Of a stretch of DNA of 64,000 nucleotides, positions 26,453-34,852 are shown piece after piece. Origin of the DNA: an uncultured Campylobacter sp. (lineage in GTDB: Bacteria; Campylobacterota; Campylobacteria; Campylobacterales; Campylobacteraceae). The stretch spans positions 34,911-98,910 of the forward strand of contig NZ_CAJPQR010000002.1 of assembly GCF_905372745.1 (NCBI RefSeq), read 5' to 3'. The position numbers and the translations under genes were made by a program. Numbering within the stretch: the first letter of the stretch is position 1; every line of letters begins with the position of its first letter. The notes below the pieces were generated by a model that made no database searches, was not told the DNA's origin, and saw only the letters and a program-made list of their open reading frames with translations.

Positions 26453-26713
26453 ATGGCTGAAAAAAGAAAATATTCACGCAAATACTGCAAATTTACGGAA
26501 GCAAAGATAGAATTTATCGACTATAAAGATACTTCGCTTTTAAAGTACTGCTTATCAGAGAGATTTAAAATCATGCCAAGGCGTCTAACCGGAACCTCTA
26601 AAAAATATCAAGAGATGGTAGAGAAGGCTATCAAGCGCGCTCGCCAAGCAGCATTGATACCTTACGTAGTCGATCGCGACAACGTGGTGACCAACCCTTT
26701 TGAGGGACTATAA
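26453..26713 (+). CDS. rpsR: 30S ribosomal protein S18
   Basis: Protein of 86 residues with KYCKFTEAKIEFIDYKD near the start and KIMPRRLTGTSKKYQ in the middle, both S18 signatures. It is last in the operon and is followed by a terminator hairpin. Confidence 0.97.
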   Translation: MAEKRKYSRKYCKFTEAKIEFIDYKDTSLLKYCLSERFKIMPRRLTGTSKKYQEMVEKAIKRARQAALIPYVVDRDNVVTNPFEGL

Positions 26714-26718
26714 TTTTT

Positions 26719-26748
26719 AAGCCCTTTTTAGGGCTTGTCTTTTATTTT
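26719..26748 (+). terminator. Rho-independent terminator of rpsF-ssb-rpsR
   Basis: A 7-bp stem AAGCCCT/AGGGCTT with a 4-nt loop lies 6 bp after the rpsR stop and is followed by the T-rich GTCTTTTATTTTC. Confidence 0.85.
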
Positions 26749-26899
26749 CAAATTTTCTAAATTTTATGCCTCTTCACTTTTTAAAACCCAATTTCAATGC
26801 AAATACTTTTTGCTTGAAATTTTGACCCAAAAACCTCAAAGAAGTTTTTTCTAAAGAAAGAAAGTGCAAGTACAAAAACTATGATTTTATTGATGCTCT

Positions 26900-27480
26900 T
26901 GTGAGTAAAAAGCGTAACGAGGTTAAAAAATAAGTATATAATCTGTTCTAGAATTTCGGAAAAGAAATTTAGAGAAATTCTATGGTATTTTTCATCTGAC
27001 ATAGAAGCCGTAAAAATAGCCGAATTTACTACTATCTCAGAACAAACAATCACCAAAATAATTAAAAATATCAGAATTTTTGATGCTTAAAGAGTGCGAG
27101 GTCTTAAAAGCAACTAGCGTAGCAAAGTAGAGCAAAATATAGACGGCAGAGTTTATACCTGGGTAGTTAAAACTGTTCTATAAATGAACTAGTGTTCATA
27201 GCGAAGTTAAGTATAAGAGCTATCTGAATGAGAGCGTAAAATATTTTGATTACTGGAAAGCTTATGGCGGATTAGTAGATTACGGAGCCGAAAGCTCATT
27301 ATAGAGTAAAGCATTCTTTAGCTACGCTTGATACTTTACAAGAGGCAAACAGTAAAATCATATTAACGGCATAGAAAACCTTTTAGCTGCGACTTGCTTT
27401 GTTACTACCTCCTGAAAAGTTACGGGCGTAGCGAAGTAGAGTTTAGATATGATACTACAACCATACAGGAAAACTTATAG
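26900..27480 (+). mobile_element. Relic of an IS1595-type (IS1016-like) insertion sequence
   Basis: Reading three plus frames together gives a broken transposase. FREILWYFSSDIEAVKIAEF and TTISEQTITKIIKNIR at about 26968-27080 form its N-terminal helix-turn-helix. Then come DGRVYTWVVKTVL, YFDYWKAYGGLVDYGAES, HYRVKHSLATLD and finally NHINGIENLL with an RVEFRYNHTGKL-like tail near 27445-27470. The N-H-I-N-G-I-E-N block is the hallmark of this family. Many stops and frameshifts show it is dead. Terminal repeats and target duplications were not found by eye. Confidence 0.72.
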
Positions 27481-27484
27481 TCGT

Positions 27485-27655
27485 CTAAAATTCGCGCAAG
27501 AGAAGATATCGTCGGCGGGTTTTTCGCGCCTAGCGATATTGCCGTCGTAGCAAGAGCCAGGCCGTCTATCCATAAACAACCCGCATGCTGCAGACTTAAC
27601 CGTTTTTGGCAAAATTTGCAACGAAGCTAACGCCGAAATTTCCGCCTCCAAATCG
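27485..27655 (+). pseudogene. Unidentified coding relic
   Basis: Two open stretches, REDIVGGFFAPSDIAVVARA and, after a frame change, NNPHAADLTVFGKICNEANA, look like the C-terminal end of a normal protein interrupted by an indel. I cannot name the family. It lies between the dead insertion sequence and the acnB stop, so it may be a gene truncated by the element. Confidence 0.35.
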
Positions 27656-30409
27656 CTAAATTTTAAAATTTTCTATCTCGTTAAAATTTAGATAGCGATA
27701 AATTTGCGCCTCTTTGCCCGCAAGCTTTTGGGGTACTATACTCATGTATTCTGAGACGCTAGGTAGCCTGCCTAGCACGGCGCAAACGGCGGCCAGCTCG
27801 GCGCTACCAAGATACACGCGAGCGCCCATACCCATGCGGTTATCAAAGTTTCTCGTTGAGGTCGAAAACACGGTCGCACCGTCGTTTACGCGGGCTTGGT
27901 TACCCATACAAAGCGAGCAGCCGGGCACCTCCGTGCGAGCGCCCACAGCGCGAAAGATATCATAATAGCCCTCCTTTTCTAGTAGCGCCTGATCCATCTT
28001 GGTAGGCGGCGCTATCCAGAGTCTAGTAGGCAGCGTCCCAAGCCCTCGCAGAGCCTCGCCGAGTGCTCGGTAGTGGCCGATATTGGTCATACAGCTACCC
28101 ACAAACACCTCGTCGATCTTATGCGGGCGCGAGCTACTAGCCAAAATTTCGCTCAGGGTCGCGACGTCGTCGGGGTCGTTCGGGCAGGCTAGGATGGGCT
28201 CTTGTATCTCGTCCAAATTTATCTCGATCACCTCGGCGTAGCGCGCGTTTTTGTCGGCTCGCAGCAAGCTAGGTGCCGCTAGCCACTCGCGCATTTTCGC
28301 CGCGCGCCGCTCAAGGCTAGCCCTGCTCTCATACCCGGCCTCTATCATCGCTTCAATTAGAGCAACGTTTGAGCGGACGTATTCGCAGACGCTCTCGATA
28401 CTCAAATTTACCGCACATGCCGCTGCAGAGCGCTCGGCTGAGGCGTCGCTTAGCTCAAAGGCCTGCTCGACTTTTAGATTTTCTAGCCCCTCGATTTCTA
28501 AAATTTTACCCGCAAATACGTTTTTCTTGCCCTTCTTTTCAACCGTGAGCAGCCTGCGCTTGATCGCGTAGTACGGGATCGCGTTTACCAGATCGCGCAG
28601 CGTCACGCCCCTTTGCAGTCGCCCGCTAAATCGCACGAGCACGGACTCCGGCATATTTAGCGGCATAGCTCCCGATACAGCCGCAAACGCGACTAGCCCG
28701 CTACCCGCGGGGAAACTCACGCCGATAGGAAACCGCGTATGGCTGTCGCCGCCAGTGCCTACGGTGTCTGGCAGCACCATGCGGTTTAGCCACGAGTGTA
28801 TGACGCCGTCGCCGGGCCTTAGGCTCACTCCGCCGCGCGAGCTCATAAATTTAGGCAGCGTCCTTTGCATTTCAAGGTCGCTAGGTTTTGGATAGGCCGC
28901 CGTATGACAAAAGCTCTGCAGCACGAAATCAGCTGAAAATCCGAGGCTTGCCAGCTCCTTGATCTCGTCGCGCGTCATCGGCCCCGTGGTATCCTGCGAG
29001 CCTACGGTTAGAGTCGCCGGTTCGCAGTACTGCCCGGCTCTAATGCCCCGCACGCCGCAGGCCTTGCCCACGATCTTTTGAGCTAGCGTATAGCCCTCAC
29101 TCTCGTCCGCTTGCGGCTGCACGGGCCTCGCAAATATATCCTCCGCGCCTAAATTTAGCGCGGCTCTGGCCTTACCGCAAAGCGAGCGGCCGATGATGAG
29201 CGGTATACGCCCGCCTGCTCTGATCTCGTCAAATATCGTGTTTGGTGCAAGCGTAAAACGAGCGACCGGCTCGCCTTGAGGCTTAGCATTTTCGTTTAAA
29301 TTATCAAATTTAGCTTCACCGCAAATTTGAACCGCGTCAAATTTACCCTCGGCGCTCAAATTTACCCGCCCGACGCGGAAAATCTCGCCCGCGTACGGAT
29401 AGATATCGACGACGTCGCCCGTCTCTAGTGCGCTCGCGTCGGCTACGATCGGCAACGCGCCGCTATCCTCGGCGGTATTGAAAAATATCGGCGCAATCGC
29501 CGTTCCTATCACGATGCCGCCCGTTTTTTTGTTCGGCACGCCCTCTATCTCGCGCCCGAGGTGCCACTGGATGGAGTTTATGCCGCTCTTTCGGCTACTG
29601 CCAGTACCCACGACGTCGCCCGCGTAGACGACCTCGAGCCCGCCTTTTTTAAGCTCGCGGATCGTTTCTAGGCTGCCCGGCTGACGCTTAACTAGCATCG
29701 CGTTTGCGTGCAGCGGGATGTCTGAGCGCGTGTAGGCCTCGCTAGCCGGGCTTAGATCGTCGGTGTTGGTTTCGCCGGCGACCTTAAATATGACCGCTCT
29801 AATGCGTCGCGGCAAGCTCTCGCGCGCCTTAAACCACTCGGCTTCCGCCCACGAGCGCAAGACTTCAAGCGCAAATTTATTGCTTTTTGCAAGCTCTGTC
29901 ACGTCGTTAAAATAATCATGCACGAAAATCGTCTCTTTTAGCACGTTACAGGCGGCCTGCGCTACGGCCTCGTCGGCGTTTTTTAGGCTCTCAAGCAGCA
30001 CGATGACGCTGTATCCGCCTAGCATCGGCCGCAGCAAATTTACGGCGCCGATTTTGTCAAGGCCGCTTATCTCAAGCCCGTGATTTATAATCTCGTTTAA
30101 AAACTCCGCCTTTACCTTCGCCGCGTCGTCTACGCCCGGATTTACGCGATTTGCTAGTAAATTTACGAGCCGCTTTACCCTCCTTTGATTTTCGTCTAGC
30201 TTTGCGGCGATAATCGCTTCGCCCTCACCGCCCAGCTCCATCGGCGGTACGCGACCTGAAAGTAAGCCTAGATACTCCCTCTCGTGCGCGCTTTCAAGCC
30301 TTAAAAGCTCGCAAACCTCCCTCGTCTGCTCCTCGTTTAGCGGTAGCGGCGGCACGCCTAGGGCCTCGCGCTCTTTTACGTGTTTTTCGTACTCTGTGAA
30401 AAAATCCAT
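27656..30409 (-). CDS. acnB: Aconitate hydratase B (possibly also 2-methylisocitrate dehydratase)
   Basis: Fe-S enzyme of the citric acid cycle. The protein has an N-terminal HEAT-like domain, the swivel domain and the 4Fe-4S domain in AcnB order. Cluster cysteines are in GSCMTNIGHYRALGE and the C-x2-C of CSLCMGNQ near the C-terminus, and SQDTTGPMTRDE near residue 480 is typical. At 917 residues it is longer than the usual 850-865. The excess maps to residues about 345-380, a hydrophilic insert with KFD and NLN units encoded by four AAATTT motifs at 29300-29370. It is monocistronic, with ogt divergent. Confidence 0.95.
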   Translation of the reverse strand: MDFFTEYEKHVKEREALGVPPLPLNEEQTREVCELLRLESAHEREYLGLLSGRVPPMELGGEGEAIIAAKLDENQRRVKRLVNLLANRVNPGVDDAAKVKAEFLNEIINHGLEISGLDKIGAVNLLRPMLGGYSVIVLLESLKNADEAVAQAACNVLKETIFVHDYFNDVTELAKSNKFALEVLRSWAEAEWFKARESLPRRIRAVIFKVAGETNTDDLSPASEAYTRSDIPLHANAMLVKRQPGSLETIRELKKGGLEVVYAGDVVGTGSSRKSGINSIQWHLGREIEGVPNKKTGGIVIGTAIAPIFFNTAEDSGALPIVADASALETGDVVDIYPYAGEIFRVGRVNLSAEGKFDAVQICGEAKFDNLNENAKPQGEPVARFTLAPNTIFDEIRAGGRIPLIIGRSLCGKARAALNLGAEDIFARPVQPQADESEGYTLAQKIVGKACGVRGIRAGQYCEPATLTVGSQDTTGPMTRDEIKELASLGFSADFVLQSFCHTAAYPKPSDLEMQRTLPKFMSSRGGVSLRPGDGVIHSWLNRMVLPDTVGTGGDSHTRFPIGVSFPAGSGLVAFAAVSGAMPLNMPESVLVRFSGRLQRGVTLRDLVNAIPYYAIKRRLLTVEKKGKKNVFAGKILEIEGLENLKVEQAFELSDASAERSAAACAVNLSIESVCEYVRSNVALIEAMIEAGYESRASLERRAAKMREWLAAPSLLRADKNARYAEVIEINLDEIQEPILACPNDPDDVATLSEILASSSRPHKIDEVFVGSCMTNIGHYRALGEALRGLGTLPTRLWIAPPTKMDQALLEKEGYYDIFRAVGARTEVPGCSLCMGNQARVNDGATVFSTSTRNFDNRMGMGARVYLGSAELAAVCAVLGRLPSVSEYMSIVPQKLAGKEAQIYRYLNFNEIENFKI

Positions 30410-30518
30410 CGTTTTTCCTTAATCCATTTTTTAAACGATACGATTTTAGCGAAAAACAGATAATAATATAAACTAAATTTCGCTAAATTTGCGTTACTTG
30501 ATACCCAAGGAGTAAATT

Positions 30519-30986
30519 TTGCAAAAAGCGTATTTTGACTCGCCTATCGGCGTTTTGGAGATTTGCGGCGACGAGAGCGGCGTTTGCGAGATAAATTTCG
30601 TGCGAGATTTTGTCCGCACTGACGTAACGGACGCAAATTTAAAGCTCTGCTTAAGCGAGCTTGAAAGCTATTTTAAAGGCGAGCTTAAAACCTTTAAAAC
30701 GCAGCTAAATATCGGCGGCACGGCATTTCAGAGGTGCGTTTACGAAAATCTGCAAAAGATCCCTTACGGGCAGCGCGTCACGTACGCCAAGCTTGCAGCG
30801 ATGGCTGGGCGACCGAAGGCGTTTCGCGCGGCAGGCTCGGCAAACGCAAAAAACAAAATCCCCATCATCGTACCTTGCCACAGAGTCGTCGCCTCAAACG
30901 GCCTTGGCGGATACAGCGGCGGCGAAGGGCTGGCGACTAAAATTTGGCTTTTGGAGCATGAAGCGAAATTTAAAGATAAAGTTTAG
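30519..30986 (+). CDS. ogt: Methylated-DNA-[protein]-cysteine S-methyltransferase
   Basis: Suicide repair protein that takes alkyl groups off O6-guanine. The 155-residue protein has the active-site IVPCHRVVAS and the RNA-binding-like helix with YGQRVTYAKLA, plus GGYSGG after the Cys. It starts at TTG 30519, with AAGGAG 8 nt before; no better ATG exists. It stands alone, divergent from acnB. Confidence 0.94.
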   Translation: MQKAYFDSPIGVLEICGDESGVCEINFVRDFVRTDVTDANLKLCLSELESYFKGELKTFKTQLNIGGTAFQRCVYENLQKIPYGQRVTYAKLAAMAGRPKAFRAAGSANAKNKIPIIVPCHRVVASNGLGGYSGGEGLATKIWLLEHEAKFKDKV

Positions 30987-31114
30987 CAGCGCAAAATACC
31001 TCGTCAAACGCGCGTAGCGACCGTTTGAATTTATATTTAGCGCTGTCGTTTAAATAAAATTTGCGGCGACTTTAGCTCGCTCGGCAAAATTGCGACGAAT
31101 TTAAAAGGGAAAAA

Positions 31115-31852
31115 ATGGATCTAAAAATATTCTACGACAACTGGCAAATGGAGTGCTGCGGCGATGCGTTTAAGCTCGGCGACAAGGTAAATTGGTATAC
31201 GGCAAAATTTAAAGCGGATTCGGATTTCATCTTCAAGGATGCCGACTACTCTTACAAGGCGCACGGCGGAGAAGAGTGCGAGATAACGGGTGTCGTGACG
31301 GGAATTTCGGCGATATATTTTCGCTACGAACCATGCGACGGACCGTACGGACGCGTACTGCAACCGGTCGAATACAAAAGCAAAGAGATCTCGCATAGTC
31401 ACGGTTACGAGCCGAATTTTGGAGGTTTTACGTTCGGTGCGTATCTTGTGCGGCTACGCGGTGCTATAGTTTGCGACTTAGTGGACAAGGTTTACGAGAA
31501 ATTCGCTCTAAAGAGCAAATTTGATAGTAAAATCGTCTCGCCCAATCAAAAAGACGCGAACGGCGAAACGATTTTAAACTTAGCGATTGCGGACGTAGAT
31601 GAATATGCCGTGGAAATACTGCTAAATAAAGGCGCGGATGCAAATCTGCACGGCCAAGACGGTTTCACGCCAATACAACGCGCATGTTTTTGCGATAGCG
31701 AGAGGATTTTTGAGCTGTTGCTCTCGGCGGGCGCCGACTTGGACGCGATAAACGACGCCGGAACGAGCGCAAGACAGTACTGCGAAGGTAAATTTGAGGG
31801 CGTGAAAAACGCGGCTAGGCTAAGAAAAATAATCGCAAAATTTAGGCGGTAA
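31115..31852 (+). CDS. DUF6578-like/ankyrin-repeat two-part protein
   Basis: Cytoplasmic protein of 245 residues. The N-terminal half (about 1-120) begins FYDNWQMECCGDAFKLGDKV and resembles DUF6578, known mostly from actinobacterial proteins of unknown role; this match is from memory. The C-terminal half (about 145-240) has two to three ankyrin repeats: NGETILNLAIADVDEYAVEI, then LLNKGADANLHGQDGFTPIQ, then LLSAGADLDAINDAGTSARQ. Ankyrin proteins of this size serve as adaptors or as immunity proteins of polymorphic toxins, but no toxin gene is adjacent. It stands alone with an AAGGGA ribosome binding site. Confidence 0.75.
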   Translation: MDLKIFYDNWQMECCGDAFKLGDKVNWYTAKFKADSDFIFKDADYSYKAHGGEECEITGVVTGISAIYFRYEPCDGPYGRVLQPVEYKSKEISHSHGYEPNFGGFTFGAYLVRLRGAIVCDLVDKVYEKFALKSKFDSKIVSPNQKDANGETILNLAIADVDEYAVEILLNKGADANLHGQDGFTPIQRACFCDSERIFELLLSAGADLDAINDAGTSARQYCEGKFEGVKNAARLRKIIAKFRR

Positions 31853-32025
31853 TTTTGAAGATAGAGCGCGAAATTTGGCGGCATATTTGCTAAATTTGGA
31901 TTTTAAATTTAAAAATGCGTCGGATTTAGCGCAAATTTTAGACTTTAAGCGCGGTATCTTCGCAAAGCGCGCGGTACGGCGGTGCTTGGCGAGATTCTTT
32001 AAGCCTCGCGGTAGCAAGCAACGAT

Positions 32026-32457
32026 CTAGCTAGCCTTGGCAAAAACCAGCGTAAACACGCCGCTAGCGATCAGCGCGATACCAATCCACTCTCGCGCGCT
32101 CGGGCGCTCGCCTAAAAATATAACCGCAAAAACAACGACCAAAACGACGCTAAACTTATCTATGGGCGCTACCTGCGACGCGGAGCCCATCTGAAGCGCC
32201 TTAAAATACGCCAGCCACGACGCGCCGGTGGCCAGTCCGCTGAGCGTCAAAAACAGCCAATTCCGCGCACCAAGCTCGCCAAGGGGCTGCCACTTTTTAG
32301 TATAGGTTAGAAACAAAATTAGAGCCGCTGCGATAACTAGAGTCCTGATAAAAGTCGCGAAATTTGAGTCCACGCCCTCAAGCCCGACCTTGGCGAAAAT
32401 CGCCGTAAGCGCGGCAAAAACCGCCGAAGCTAGCGCCCATAAAGCCCACTCTTGCAT
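32026..32457 (-). CDS. EamA/DMT-family membrane transporter, single-domain
   Basis: Protein of 143 residues with four to five hydrophobic helices, about half the size of ten-helix EamA proteins, so probably working as a dimer. Motifs such as AVFAALTAIFAKVGL near the start and VVVFAVIFLGERPS near 105 are typical of the family. The substrate is unknown. The C-terminus is short. Confidence 0.85.
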   Translation of the reverse strand: MQEWALWALASAVFAALTAIFAKVGLEGVDSNFATFIRTLVIAAALILFLTYTKKWQPLGELGARNWLFLTLSGLATGASWLAYFKALQMGSASQVAPIDKFSVVLVVVFAVIFLGERPSAREWIGIALIASGVFTLVFAKAS

Positions 32458-32926
32458 GATTTATCCTTTTTCGCGATTATAGTCTGATTTGGATAAATTT
32501 AGGGCAGGCATCGAGGCGGTAGAATCAAAAAATAGCTTAAATCAAGCCAAATCATGTGGCCGTTTTTAGCGTGCGATTTAGCCGCGTGCTATTTACAAGG
32601 TCGCAAGTACCGTCAAATTTAAAGCTAAAAATCGCAGCAAGCTTAAATCTGCAGCGCGCCGAGTAAAATCAAATACCAAAAACGCGATACCGAGTAAATT
32701 TTAGTCCTAAAATTTACGCAAGCGACGCAAAACGCAACTTGAAATATCAAAAAGCCGAATCAAATTTGATGGCTTACTGGCGGTTTTAAATTTAGTATTC
32801 CGCGTAAAGTCGCTAAAACTCGTCAAATCTAGAGCTACATCAAGCAATCCAAACAGGCTAAATTTAAGGCTCTTATAAAACAAAAATACGAGATTTAAGG
32901 GCTTGAAATTAGCGTTAAATCGCTTT
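32458..32926. other. Intergenic region without a recognised gene
   Basis: AT-rich DNA with many AAATTT hexamers and no convincing coding potential. The 97-codon minus frame ending at 32707 overlaps the recG 3' end in another phase and reads as low-complexity basic sequence. No strong hairpin or promoter was seen apart from the likely start region of the DMT gene at its left edge. Confidence 0.5.
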
Positions 32927-34852
32927 TTACCCAAGCCCCGCCCTATCTTTGGCCGCTTGCGTGATTTCCTCTTCGTAGTCGTAGTATTCAAACGTTGCAC
33001 CGTGTTGAAACGCGCCGTTTAGGATGTCGCCGCTTTGGCGATTTTTGAGGTCTATCTCGGCGATCTTAAAGCCGTCCAGCGTCTCGCAAAACTCCCTCAA
33101 ACGCGACGGCGGATTTTTGAGCTTTGTAAACAAAAAGCAAAATCCGCTCCCGCCGTTTCGCCCTACGCGCCCGCGCAGCTGGTGCAGGCTCGCTAGTCCT
33201 AGCCTCTCTGCGCCCACGATCACGATCGTGCTAAGCTGCGGCAGCGAGATACCGACCTCAACAACCGTCGTCGAGAGTAGCACGTCTCCGCGCTCGCGAA
33301 ATTCGCGCAGCACCTGCTCCTTTTCTTTGTCCTTGCCGTGCGTGACGTAGACATTTGTAAAATTTGTCCGCCAAAACCCCTGCGCTTCCTCTAGTCCCTG
33401 ATAGTTCGAGTTTTCGCTGCTCTCAACCAGCGGATAGATCACGGCAACCTGCTTGCCTTTGGCGATTTGCGATTTGATATGCGTCAGTAGCTCGCCAAAG
33501 TTCGCGCTTTGTAAAATTTGCATATGGATGTGCTTTTCAAAAGGCATCTGCTTTAGAAAACTAAACTCCGCGAAGCTGCTTTGTATCATGCTTAGCGTGC
33601 GCGGGATCGGCGTCGCCGAAAACTGCACCACGTGAGCTCTGGTCTCATTCGCCGCTTTTGTTTGTTTATTTCTTTTTTCGGGCTCGGTTGCGGTCGAATT
33701 TGCCCGCTCGCCGCTGTCAAATTTACCGCTAGATTCGCCCTCCGCCCCGTCAAGTTGCGTCTCTTGCCCAAGCCCTCCGCTAGCTAGAGCGTTGATTTTC
33801 TCGCGCTGATTTGAGCCGAAACGGTGCTGCTCGTCTATCATAACTAAAGGCGCGGCGGGCAAGCTTTGATAGAGCAAAACATGCGTGCCGATGATGAGAT
33901 TTACGCCGTCAAATTCAGGCTTGTCGCCGCTTTTAACAAGCAAAATTCGCATAAAATCAGGCAGCAAACGCGCCGCCTCGGCGTAAATTTGCTCGGCCAG
34001 TATCGACGTGGGCGCCATGATGAGCGCAGGGCCGGGATAGACGCTAAGCGCGGCAGCTAGCATAACAAGTGTCTTGCCGCTACCCACATCGCCCATCACG
34101 ACGCGCCGCACCGCCTCCTCGCTGCTAAAGTCCGCACGCAGATCAGCGATGGCATTTAGTTGGTCATCCGTGGGCGCAAACGGCAAATTTTTAAGCCACT
34201 CCGAGATATCAAAAAGCTTGATTTTAGGCGCTTTAAAATGCGTTTTTTTGACGTTTAGCTTTTTTAGGTAGTTGTAAATTTCGACGAATTTTAGCACCTC
34301 TTCACCAGCTTTTTCTCGCACGAGAGCCTCTAGCATCGCCACGCTTTTTTCGTCTCCTCTGTGCAGATCTAGCAAAAACCGAGCCTCCTTAGGCGCGAGT
34401 CCCGCCTCGATCAAATTTGGCAAATTTACGTATTTTTGGATCAAATTTTTAAACGAATCGTCTCTGAGAGAAAGCTTGTATTTGGGTATGATTTCGTTTA
34501 TTTTCGTGACAATTTTTGGATTTGTTAGCTGCCACGAGCCGTAGGCGTAGGCACATTTGCCGCTTACAAATACGCTTTTGCCGACCTTAAAAGCGCCGTG
34601 ATGCCAAGGTTTGGCGTTAAAAATCACGATCTTTACGCTTTGCCCCCACGCCTCACACCAGCATACGGCGTGCAGCATTCCGCCTTGGCGATACGCGCTT
34701 TTTATCTCCACGGCGACGCTCACGTACCCGTCTTTTGGTGCGGCGGCTAGACTCGTATCCTCGAAGCTTTTAGGAAGCTTAAGTGCTAGATCGAGCAGAG
34801 TGGTTACGCCGATTTTTTTTAGATTGATTCTGTCTTTTTCATCAAATTTCAT
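32927..34852 (-). CDS. recG: ATP-dependent DNA helicase RecG with an internal insert
   Basis: Branch-migration helicase that reverses stalled forks. I place the start at ATG 34852 (MKFDEKDRINLKK), overlapping the stop of the peptidase gene; a TTG at 34867 is the alternative. The 641-residue protein has an OB-like wedge domain, Walker A VVMGDVGSGKTLVML near 255, the DEQHRFGSNQR box, FSATPIPRTLSMIQ (motif III) and the C-terminal motifs GRVGRNGGSGFC. Between the DEQH box and motif III is a polar insert of about 45 residues (about 355-405), absent from standard RecG. It joins an mqnC-peptidase-recG operon. Confidence 0.95.
   Translation of the reverse strand: MKFDEKDRINLKKIGVTTLLDLALKLPKSFEDTSLAAAPKDGYVSVAVEIKSAYRQGGMLHAVCWCEAWGQSVKIVIFNAKPWHHGAFKVGKSVFVSGKCAYAYGSWQLTNPKIVTKINEIIPKYKLSLRDDSFKNLIQKYVNLPNLIEAGLAPKEARFLLDLHRGDEKSVAMLEALVREKAGEEVLKFVEIYNYLKKLNVKKTHFKAPKIKLFDISEWLKNLPFAPTDDQLNAIADLRADFSSEEAVRRVVMGDVGSGKTLVMLAAALSVYPGPALIMAPTSILAEQIYAEAARLLPDFMRILLVKSGDKPEFDGVNLIIGTHVLLYQSLPAAPLVMIDEQHRFGSNQREKINALASGGLGQETQLDGAEGESSGKFDSGERANSTATEPEKRNKQTKAANETRAHVVQFSATPIPRTLSMIQSSFAEFSFLKQMPFEKHIHMQILQSANFGELLTHIKSQIAKGKQVAVIYPLVESSENSNYQGLEEAQGFWRTNFTNVYVTHGKDKEKEQVLREFRERGDVLLSTTVVEVGISLPQLSTIVIVGAERLGLASLHQLRGRVGRNGGSGFCFLFTKLKNPPSRLREFCETLDGFKIAEIDLKNRQSGDILNGAFQHGATFEYYDYEEEITQAAKDRAGLG

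Noticed and set aside
26781..27056. A 91-codon minus-strand frame with hydrophobic stretches
   Set aside because: It lies antisense to the transposase relic and its sequence is the complement of the helix-turn-helix region; no ribosome site or homology.
32707..33000. A 97-codon minus-strand frame at the 3' end of recG
   Set aside because: It overlaps recG in another phase, with low-complexity basic residues typical of AAATTT-rich intergenic DNA.
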